64,000 bases of DNA from Colletotrichum lupini. Lineage: Eukaryota; Ascomycota; Sordariomycetes; Glomerellales; Glomerellaceae. The notes under the pieces are model-generated. The model was not told the DNA's origin and did no database searches. It saw only the letters and a list, made by a program, of their open reading frames with translations. Made by a program: the position numbers and the translations under genes. The stretch is from the NCBI RefSeq assembly GCF_023278565.1, contig NC_064675.1:6262001-6326000 (forward strand), written 5' to 3'. Numbering within the stretch: the first letter of the stretch is position 1; every line of letters starts with the position of its first letter. This document shows, piece after piece, positions 22,551 to 32,109 of this stretch.

Positions 22551-22823
22551 CTGGTTCCAAAAAGTCTGCGAAGACGCCATCACGTTCCGCCAGACCTCGG
22601 GTACATCCTACGTCAACGGCGGCGGCGCCCAAGACGCGGCCGACAAGGTCCTCCAGCACGACGGCGGCGGGACCGTCGCCGTGAAGAACTACTTTTGCAA
22701 GAACTGCAGCAAAATGTACCGCAGCTGCGGGAACTGCAAGACGCAGGTGGCGCGGCACTCGACCTTTGACAATATCCGGCTCGACGGCGGGAAAGTGCTC
22801 AGCGGTGTCAACGGGAACTTGGG

Positions 22824-22828
22824 GGATG
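22824..22828. repeat. Target-site duplication GGATG, left copy of element 1
   Basis: The five bases before the LTR start (22829) are GGATG and are repeated exactly after the LTR end at 30247-30251. Collapsing one copy restores the pectate lyase frame. Confidence 0.93.
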
Positions 22829-23033
22829 TGTCGGATTAGAAGTCCAATTCGACCGCGGCATACAGCCGACTGCGCAGGGGCCAATTAGGGGCCCTATTTA
22901 TAATTATTATAGCCAGCCTAACCTACGGTTAAAACCTCCTTTTTATACTTATTACGCAGATATTTATATAGTTTAATTAATCTCTTCGTTAACTACGGTT
23001 CGAACTAACTACCTTATATTAGGAATATTAATA
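22829..23033 (+). repeat. 5' LTR of copy 1, 205 bp
   Basis: The LTR starts TGTCGGATTAG and ends in AATATTAATA, which corresponds to GATACCAACA in the other LTR after C-to-T and G-to-A changes. The first 65-90 bp are almost unmutated; the rest is heavily mutated. Confidence 0.92.
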
Positions 23034-26000
23034 CTAATTAGTAATCAAATTTTATTATTATAAATTAGTAAGGTATCTCGCTACGTAAAAGAGACGACTT
23101 CTTAATATTATATAAAATAAGAGATTTATACTAATTAACCTTACGGAAGTAAATAAAAAAAGAGGCGATTTTTAAATACTGTACGGAATTAAATAATCGT
23201 AGCCCTTTATTACTTACGAGAGGTCGACGTTTATTACGTTAAACTATATTAATTAATAAAACTACTTAAATAACTAGCCTTTTACTATCGCCCTAAGTAG
23301 CTTTTTTATTAAATAACTTTTTTATAACCGGCCCGTAATTAAAAATTAACTAGTTAAATTAATAAAAAAAATACTTACGTAACGACTACTTATTTAATTA
23401 ATTAATATAACGAACGAGCTTAATAATACGGTATAAAAAAGCATTACGTAATTAAAAAAAGGGATTTTTAAACGTAAATATTCTTATTTAGTAATAAAAA
23501 TAACTTTATAAGAGTTATTAAGCTAAGAGATTTATAATATATAAAAAAGTTTATTATTACGAGGATTTTATAAATATAACCTTAAGCCCGCGATTTAAAT
23601 AACCCCTTTATAATTCCCTTAATTACCCCCTGGGTATTACTTAAAAATAAAATATAAGGGATAGTTTAATAAGAGAGGAGGGAATTTAAAGGTCTTAATA
23701 GTATCGAGTTAAGAGTATTACGGATCTCGGAAATTAACTTAAAAAAAAAGCGGCTATTTTAAAATAGTTTTATAACTTTTTACTAAAGTTATTATTAACT
23801 TAAAAAAAGGCTAAAAGGACGAGGATCTAAGGAGAAAAGAATTTTTTTTTTTTAAAGGGCTATTAAAAGGCTTCTTTTTATACTAGCTCCTAGTATGAGA
23901 TTACTAATTTTAAAAAATTAACTAAGTAATAAAAAGGATTATTAATAAGTAATAATTATTTAACTATAATTAAGCTACGAAAAAGATTATTTAAAAAATA
24001 TAAAATAAAATACCGAGAGGCTATAAAAAATAAGATTTTTAAGATATTTAACCTTATTACGTACGAGTAATAAGTAAGTATTTTTAATAAGTTTTTAAAA
24101 TTTACGATTTTATAAAAAAGAGAGCTTAATTTTGTTAATTATACTTAACGGCTTATATAGTTTTTAATAGCTTATATAGCTTTTTTACGAGCTATTTAGC
24201 GTTTATTTTTAACTATTCTTACGGAATACTACCCTAAAAAAAGTAAGTTAGGGAAAGAAGCTATTTAAAGATTATAAAAAGTACGAGGCTTAAGAAGTTA
24301 AAAATATACGGGGTAGCGGAAATTAATAATTAATAAAGATCCCGAGACTAATTATTATATCTTTTTATAATAATATAAACGTCTACCGCTATTATTATAA
24401 AAAGGAACTATTATAACTTACCTTTTTATATTAAATAAAAAAGAGGATCTTAGTAAGTACGATAACTAGCGATTTAAAAAGGTAGTAATAATTATTAAAA
24501 ATAATAAAAACGAGAATAGTAGCAAGATAATAAGAAGAAGTAGGAATTTCTTAGACTTTAATAAATTCGTTAAGTAGTAAAAGTATAGATTTATTATAAC
24601 TAGTGCGCGGATTGAATATATCCTTATTAAAATTAAATACGCTAGTAATTACTAATATAAATATAAGCTAGAGCACGACCCTTAGTAAGTTAAGGTAAAA
24701 AAAAAAAAAAAACCTAATTCGAAATAGAATCCTAATCCTTTATAAGTAAATAAATATTAACCCGGATTATCAAAGGATATAAATATATAAAATCGCAGAT
24801 TAGCTTAATAATAAGTAAATTAATATAATATTAATCTATTTAATTAAGGTTTATAAAAAAAAGGGGCTATAGGGGCAACCCCTATTTTATAAAATCGTAA
24901 ACGACCTTAGTTACTAACTAAACGAATAGTTTACGAGCGCAAGCCTAAGAATTATAAAAGTAATTAATAAATTCCTTTATGGGTAAGGGGTATTATTAGT
25001 ATAATTATAATTACAAGAGCTATATAAAATATTAATAACGATAATTATAAAGGAGGAATTCGTATTATAGAACTAGGCCTAGGTTAATAAAGTATATAAT
25101 TACTTTAACGAATTTAAAAAAAAGGTAAACGACCTAGATTTCCTTTTTATAATTACTAACGGAAATCTATTATTATAAAAGAATATATTAGGGTAAAATA
25201 TAGTATTAGAAGTATAATAATGAATAATTCTACTTATTTTAATTTATAACTTGTTACTATTATTAATACGAAATTCGGCGCCGATTAGTTAATAAAAAAG
25301 GAAATAAACGACCCGAAGTTATTAATAATACGTAGCGACGTAGGGATCGTATATAAATATTAAAAATCTAGCAGTAAATACGAAGTAATTTATAAACTTT
25401 AAAAAGATCTTCTTAAAAGAGAAATTATATTCTAAGGGGAAGTATAAGGTTTTATAAAAAACCCTAACGATATTTTATAATTATTATAAAAAAGTCAGAA
25501 TTAGGGAATATTAATACTATTTAGTAATTAATATTATATTCGTAAATAAAGCCTCTAATTATTATTACGAAGCGGTGCGTAATCTTAATTAAAATAACTT
25601 TTTTAGTATAATTAATATAATCTAAAGCCGCTTTAAGACTTATAATAAGAACCTAGAGCTCTTATTTAAGCTATAAGCGATTTTTTATATATTTATAGCT
25701 AGGATAATAGAGGGTAAATCGTAAGTAAAGATCTTTAAAGAGCTTATCGATCGAATTAATAAGCTAGCGAAAACCTAGTTAAATAAGGGGATAAATAAGT
25801 AAAAAGTTAAATATTTTTATACCGTAATTTAGTATATATTAAAAATAAAAATAACCCTATATTAAGTATCTAAAAACTACGAAACGCTTTACTTAAAGCT
25901 AAGATCTAGTTTTAATATTAAGGCGAGAATACTATATTAAACCTACCTCTAGGTATATAACGGCCCTTATTAATAATATTAAGTCGATTAAATATATAAT

Positions 26001-27119
26001 CAAAAAAGAAAAGAGGCTAGATATAGTAATCGCTAATAAAGAGGCCTAAATTCGTTAAATAAGTAAAGATTTAACTTACGAATAGGGTAATAAAAAAGGT
26101 AATATTATATTTATAAAAAGGATAGATATTAGTTAAATAACTATTCTAAAGAAGAGCGTATTAAATTATATAAATAATACAAAAAGTCGAGAGTAGTAAA
26201 TAGTAAAACTAGCCCTCGTTAGTTTAACTAATTTTTTATTATATATAAGGGTAGATCCGGGGGTACGGAACTTAGTAATAGTAACTAAAATAGCGGCTTA
26301 AAGTATATACCCCTTATAAAAAATTTAGAAAATAAGGAAGATCTTACCTCCTATACTAACGAATTAAATTATAATAAAATTAACGATATTAATTATTCTT
26401 TTTTTACCCCGTTAGCTTTTAAAGAATATACGAAGCTAAATAAATAAAAAGTAGCAAAAACTCTTAATAAATAGGTTTTTATTTATAAATAATAAAAAAA
26501 GGTCCTTTAAATAACGGATATAGAGGTAGCTAAAAAGGTAAATTTAATAGGGCCGAAGCCTATTCTCTTAATAATTAAAAAGAAGACGCTCTCTTTTTTA
26601 ATATTTAAAAAAAAGGAATATAGTACTAAGTATATTTAGGGATAGTTAGAGGGGTCCTTTTTATATTACTTAGATCCCTCGAATACTAAACTCGTATAAG
26701 TATTCTATACGAGCGAAAAGTACGGCTTAGATAATTTTTATAAGATTATCTTAAATACTAAAGTATTATAATAGTTAACTAGAGAAAAAGGGTAATTCTA
26801 GGCGCTATAAAAAATCGCGCTAGTAATGCTTAATACGTTAATAATAAGTATTATAAGGATTAGTTTTAGCCTAGGTAAAAAAATCATCGCCCTAAGTATA
26901 ATAAAAATAAAGACGTACTTCGGAATAATAACTTTCTATATTTTACTTATTAATACCCTATTTCTCTTATATTTAAAAAATATAGATTAACTAAGTATTA
27001 TATTTAATAATACGAGGAATAGAATCTTTAGTAATAAGTACTTCGAGATAGTTAAATAACGATAGGGGTATGCGTTTATAAAGCTTACTAACGATACGAA
27101 GTTAATTAATTATTTAACG

Positions 27120-29890
27120 AAAGATAAGCTTAGAAAACTATACTAGAAATTCGGGTACCCGTTAGTTACGGGGCTATATAACCTCTTAAAGTAATTAAGT
27201 AATAATAATATCGAAATAGGGGCGCTAGAGTAGTTAATAAAAATATGCTATTAATACTAAATAAATACGTAAAGCCTACGCAGATTTAAATTTAAATTAC
27301 GTAATAAGCTTAACTTTAATTAGGAAATCGTCGTTAATATTTTTTATTTAAATAGTTAGTTAGTACTATATATAATTAACGTAGCTGTATCCTTTTAAGT
27401 AGGGCAATTCCTTTAGGATTTATAAGTAAAAATAGTATAAGTAGCCTTATAAAAAAGCTAGATTAATATATACTAAGGACCGCTAAATAGTATTAAAACC
27501 GACGCTAGTATTAGTTTTAAGTTAGTAGAATTTAGGAATAATACGACGGCCTACGGTATATAACTAAAAGTCGTACTCGTTAAAGCGTATTATAATATTA
27601 AAAAAGTAAAGAGGGCATATTAGTAATTAAAAAGGGCGTTTAGAATTATTAAAAAAAAATCCGGATTCTATTAACGACGAATACTTCTAAATAGTACTTA
27701 AATACTATAACGATACTATAGGGCCTAATAGACTTATATTAACGTTATTAGTATTTAAAGTATATTTAAGAACGACCTTAGCTTTACTACCGTCGCTAGG
27801 TATAAGCTAATAAGCCTAAGTAATTAAAAAAGTAATATAGGTACTGCGCGAGGTAAGTATAAAAAAGTAAGTTAACGAGGTAATTATTATATATAATAGG
27901 CCCGATATAGGGGATAATTTAGATATATTATTAAATTCGGATATATAAGTATAATACGAAATTATTTAATAATAGGCTAGGCTATATAAGTTAATTTTTA
28001 TTAACGAGCGCTCTTATATAGTTATAAGAAATCGTAACTAGCTATTTAAAGTATTAATTACGGTAGTTAGACCGTATTATATAGATCTTAACGAGGTAAT
28101 TTTTAATTTATAAAAAGAAGAAGAGCTAGGGGAAACTATATAACCTACGGTAGAGGTATAGGAAATTATTTTTAACGAAATCGTTATAATAGTATTAATA
28201 AACGACGAGGAAGAGGAAACTATTAAAAGGGTACTAATATTATTAGTAAGACGTTATAGAAGATTACGACAGTAAGCCTTAACGCGGTGATTTATTACTA
28301 ACAACGAGGTAATTAATACTTTTTATATAGTAAAAGAGAAAGCCGATTTTAAGTTAGTAGTTAAACTACGTAAAGAAGGTATAATTATAACTATTAAAAA
28401 ACCGTATAAGGGATTAGATCTTATTAAAATAAATACTCTTTACGATCGAGGGGTCTATTAATTTATCTTATATAACTTAGAAAAATATATAAACTTCTAT
28501 ATATTTAAATTATAAATAGTTCGTAAGATTAAAGGGAAAGGAATACCCTAGCTATATAAGAAGTTTAGATACGTAATTTAGGGGTACGGCGACGTTAAAA
28601 AAGCGACGCTACTTATATAATTACTTATTATATAGCGCTATAGTTAACGATTAATAATAGTACTAATAATATTGCTATAGAAAAAGGGATATAAAATTTA
28701 GAGCTATAATATTACCTAGGCCTATACTTAATTAGTTATAGGGCTTATAAGGAAAATCTTAGCCTATTTACTAAGAAAAATAGTTAGTAAGTACTTAGAA
28801 AGTACGATTATTAAAGTATTTAAGTTATTATATAGGCTCGCAAAATCGGGTACTTATTAGTAGGCTACTTACTACGATTTTTATATTAATTAACTATTAA
28901 TAATTACTTTTATATACGACTCGTACTTACTAATTATAGAGTATAAAGGTAATTAATTTAGGATCGTTAAAATATAAATTAACGATATATTAGGCCTATT
29001 CGATATTAACTTTATAAAAAAAGAGGATAAGGAGCTTTAAAAAGCGGGCTTCGTAACGAAGCTAAAAGAGGTCCTTATAATAAACACCCCCTTAGTATTT
29101 AATAATAAGATTTTTATAATCGAAAGGGAAACCGTCGTTTTTTAATAAAAGGGGTAGGGTAAGAAGATTAACTTTATTAATCCGAACGTAACTAATATTA
29201 AAAAGTAGTATAAAGCTAAGCTTATATAAGGGGTATATATTATAAGTATTTATTAGCCTAAGGTAATTTTTAACTACGCTAGGGTAGTATAAGCTATAAA
29301 TTTAACTAAATAAAATATTAAAGTACTTAATAAGCGGCTTAAGTAGTAATAAATAAATCTCGATCGAGGTCTCGTTTATTACCCGATTAACCTTATAATT
29401 AATAAGCTTTATATCTTTGTCAATAGGTTATTTACGAATAATAACGACCTTACTTCGTAATTAGGGTATATTATTATTTTAGTTAATAAGAGTATAAGTA
29501 AGAGTAAATTTACTATATATAGTAATATAATCTATTACTTATTAACTAAAAGTAAATAAGTAACGAGAAATATATTAGTATTAAAGGTTTATAATATAAT
29601 TAACGGCGTTAACTTCTTTTACGTAATTTTAATAATACTAAAGAAGATTACCGATCGAATTAGCTTTTTACTTATTCTAACGGTTATTTATACCGATTCC
29701 TACTTGCTATATAAATACCTCATTAAATTAAGAATAACGAAGGAAAAGAGGTTTATAATTAATATTATAGCCCTTAAGTAATTATATAAAAGGCGCGAAA
29801 TACTCGAGATTTATTAAATTAATAATAAAAATAACCTCGCAAACGCTTTTATAAAAGTAGTACTAAATAAAGGATTAGAGTAATTTATAA
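27120..29890 (+). pseudogene. Decayed pol region of copy 1 (integrase, reverse transcriptase, RNase H)
   Basis: Stop-ridden translation still shows family landmarks in order. Near 27125 there is a decayed HHCC zinc-binding segment preceding integrase. Near 27700-27790 lies the segment corresponding to the integrase C-terminal end. Near 28630 a RYSxRLI-like segment marks the start of the reverse transcriptase core. Near 28980 the catalytic region reads INDILGLFD, consistent with the QTDDT-type variant of the YVDD box seen in fungal copia elements. Near 29690 the TDSY segment of RNase H is followed by a decayed NPADAFTK-like segment. No frame is open for more than a few dozen codons. Confidence 0.8.
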
Positions 29891-30041
29891 GTAGTAGAAA
29901 AGTTATTATATAAATAAAAAAATAAGTTATATAAAAAAAATAAAAAAAAGGGGGAAAAGGAAATAACTTAGTAAACGGGCCTAAGGTTAAATTATACCTC
30001 TAACTATAGTAGTTAAATTAATAAAAAAAAGAGAAAGTTAG

Positions 30042-30246
30042 TATTAGATTAAAAGTCTAATTTAACCGCGGTATATAGCTAACTATATAGGGGCTAATTA
30101 AGGGCCTTATTTATAATTATCGTAACTAGCCTAACCTATAGTTAGAACCTCCTTTTTATACCTACTACGCAGATATTTATATAGTTTAATTAATCTCTTC
30201 GTTAACTACGGTTCGAACTAACTACCCTATATTAGGGATACCAACA
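30042..30246 (+). repeat. 3' LTR of copy 1, 205 bp
   Basis: This is aligned base for base with 22829-23033. It begins TATTAGATTAAAAG (mutated from TGTCGGATTAGAAG) and ends GGGATACCAACA, with the last 30 or so bases only weakly mutated. Confidence 0.92.
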
Positions 30247-30251
30247 GGATG
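30247..30251. repeat. Target-site duplication GGATG, right copy of element 1
   Basis: This is an exact copy of 22824-22828 directly after the LTR terminus. Confidence 0.93.
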
Positions 30252-30403
30252 GGACGATTGTGAGGGACTCGTGCGTGCTGGGCGGCGCGCAGGTGTGCGA
30301 GAACTTTAAGGGGAATAGTAGTGGTGCGGAGCCCAAGTTGGTTTCGAGCGAGCCGGATGGGAAGTTATGTGTTGCTACGAATGTTAAGACGAGTGGGTGT
30401 TGA
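30252..30403 (+). pseudogene. PL3 pectate lyase, 3' portion, separated from its start by the retrotransposon
   Basis: Joined to 22828, this segment continues the pectate lyase frame for 50 codons to a TGA at 30401-30403. It encodes the conserved end of PL3 enzymes, including VLGGAQVCENFKGN, GAEPKLVSSEPDGK and a terminal Cys. It retains no start codon or promoter of its own. There are no RIP-type changes or frameshifts, so the insertion looks recent relative to gene decay, or RIP was confined to the element. Confidence 0.9.
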
Positions 30404-31086
30404 GGGGGTTATTGGTGGTGGAATTCGGAGAGTCTCGGTGAGATTTGGTGGTTTTGTTTGGAGGAGTGGCGGGTTCCATTGTCTATACTTTGAAGCAGTA
30501 CATATGATTGAGAAATGGCTTGGGGTAGGAGTTAACCTAGAGTTGAGCCAATCTCTAAGCTGAAGTTGTAAATACATCCACCGTGCCATGAGGTCTACTC
30601 ACGGTCCAGACGAAGTTGTCAACGCATACGAGGGCGTCTAGCATCTATTTTCTGGCGTGGTCTTTGCCTTCTCTCCGCTTAATATCACCCAAGTTCTGTA
30701 GCTCTTCCATTTTGGCTTAATCCGATACTTGGATGTTCATCCCTTCTACATCTACACATTGCTACGTAAGTTGTCACTCTGCTTAACAGCATATGTGACA
30801 GCAAGATTTGATACCCCTTCTTGAGTTTCCAATTCCTCAAGACATCAGACCCTCATCCTCGCGGTATTTGACTCTATCAGACCGCGGGGTTCGTGACCAG
30901 GATATCCCCTCCGTCCGACATTCGAGAGTCCCGCCAAACTAATTGACAAGCCCCGCCCTTCTTATCCCCACCGCATCCACAACGAGGGCTTTCAGAGTCA
31001 CTCTTCCCACAGGAAATCCGCACTCCATAATCATAATTCTGACACGCCGCTTCCACATCTAATGAGCGTATCAGCTCGCTCTCACT
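30404..31086. other. Spacer between the pectate lyase remnant and tRNA-Gln
   Basis: This is normal-GC DNA of 0.7 kb. It holds the former 3' UTR of the pectate lyase gene and the upstream flank of the tRNA. No coding frame is convincing. Confidence 0.45.
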
Positions 31087-31181
31087 GGTCTATTAGTCTA
31101 GTTGGTTAGGACGTCGGATTCTGATGATAGCTTCGCTTCAAAAGACTTCCGTAAGCCCAGGTTCGAATCCTGGATGGACCT
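31087..31181 (+). tRNA. tRNA-Gln (CTG anticodon) with an intron of about 22 nt
   Basis: The acceptor arm GGTCTAT pairs with ATGGACC. The D arm includes the box A-like TAGTCTAGTTGG, and the T arm is CCAGG-TTCGAAT-CCTGG. The anticodon loop reads TTCTGA before an insertion that begins one base after the anticodon, the standard site of nuclear tRNA introns. The anticodon stem resumes as TTCCG. CTG reads glutamine. One pair at the top of the anticodon stem appears to be T-T, a small flaw. No CCA is encoded, as expected in a eukaryote. Confidence 0.78.
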
Positions 31182-31189
31182 TCGCTTAC

Positions 31190-31193
31190 TTTT
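31190..31193 (+). terminator. RNA polymerase III terminator of the tRNA
   Basis: A run of four T bases lies 9 nt after the tRNA 3' end, the usual minimal Pol III stop signal. Confidence 0.5.
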
Positions 31194-32109
31194 ACCACTG
31201 CACCATGTGGTGCTCGACCTACGAACGTGAACACGTCGCCATGAACTTTTGCTGGGATTGACTTGCAACATCTTGGTGCACGTTTTGCTTGAAACATCAG
31301 TCGCTCTTGATTGCGTGTACCGATATTGACAAGTAGTGCAGCCAAGGACCAAAGGAATCTTGGTAAGCCCTTGTGTTTGGGACAGAAGAGTTGTTTGCTG
31401 TGAATGATGTTTATATACATATGACTTTTCATTAAGGCCTGTCACAGAGAGACAATGTGCACGCGGTGCTGAAACGGCGACGTCGAGTTTAACTTGATAT
31501 ATGGGGCATATTGCTAGGATGCACCTGCCTCAGTGGCTAAATTACTCTATCTTGGCACCGCGTACTCCCTTATGTTTTGTTTGATAGAGACTTGAAAGCT
31601 GAAAGACTGAAAGAAGAAAACGCCATCATGTTCGTCACTGTCAAAAATTCCAAACTGAGTGCACTCGTGCTTCACATGGGTTTAAGAATCGGGCATGCCG
31701 TTAAGGAATACGGGGAAAGCAGGGGAACATCAGGCAATGCTACCGCGGAAGAACTTTTCTCGAAGCCCGCCATGGCCTGATTGCCCAATGTGGCTGAAAG
31801 GACCGGGCTTCCAGGGAGATCGGACCGGGGGTGAAGGGGGGCTGTCGGCTGTCCGCCGTTTGCCGAGCGCGGCATTGTGGGGAGCATGGACGGGGTTCAT
31901 CTCGTATCGTCAGGGGCCCAGGGGATCATCGTATTCAAAAGCGACACTCCAATAATAGGGATCATGTGGATATTCATAGGCAATGGATAAGATGTGATGA
32001 AGTCCCCTCGGTTCATGGTCTGGAGGGGATGTCTTGACAGTGCTTGCGCAAAAGACCGAAGCACGAATTCGTTGTTCGCTTGCCTTTGAGCAGCTTTTTA
32101 TCGTTCAAC
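31194..32109. promoter_or_regulatory. Upstream region of the polyglycine-hydrolase-like gene
   Basis: This 0.9-kb stretch lies between the tRNA terminator and the protease start codon. It must carry the protease promoter. Short overlapping frames on both strands show no motif. The frame of the protease is open back to 32044, but only with a non-ATG start. Confidence 0.4.

Larger units (their letters stand above)
21946..22828 (+). pseudogene. PL3 pectate lyase, 5' portion, interrupted by a retrotransposon
   Basis: Exon 1 is 21946-22469, followed by an 81-bp intron (GTAAGT to CGACAG, CTGAC branch site) and exon 2 from 22551, broken at 22828 by the LTR element. The frame resumes at 30252. Intact, the gene would have 954 coding nt, or 317 residues. 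It shows a signal peptide (about 1-20), an unusual Ser/Gly/Lys-rich spacer (about 21-90) and a family 3 pectate lyase domain (for example the segments GQSFDGGMVMWDR and DAVFILEEGATISNVIIG, and the Cys-rich KNYFCKNCSKMYRSCGNC). Such enzymes cleave polygalacturonate by beta-elimination outside the cell. As it stands, translation runs three codons into the LTR and stops at 22837-22839, giving about 270 residues without the last strands. No RIP-type stop is seen, so the damage is the insertion alone. Confidence 0.92.
22829..30246 (+). mobile_element. Full-length RIP-mutated Ty1/copia-type LTR retrotransposon, copy 1 (7418 bp)
   Basis: Two direct 205-bp LTRs (22829-23033 and 30042-30246) begin TG and end CA in their less mutated copies. 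A purine-rich run (about 30021-30041) precedes the right LTR, so the coding direction is +. Inside, decayed pol sequence can still be followed: a GAG-pre-integrase HHCC-like segment near 27120-27200, integrase near 27700-27800, reverse transcriptase about 28560-29060 and RNase H about 29500-29890. Integrase before reverse transcriptase defines the copia order. All frames are full of stops. CpA and TpG are nearly absent, TpA is extremely common and CpG persists, which is the classic RIP pattern. The element cannot be autonomous now. Confidence 0.93.
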
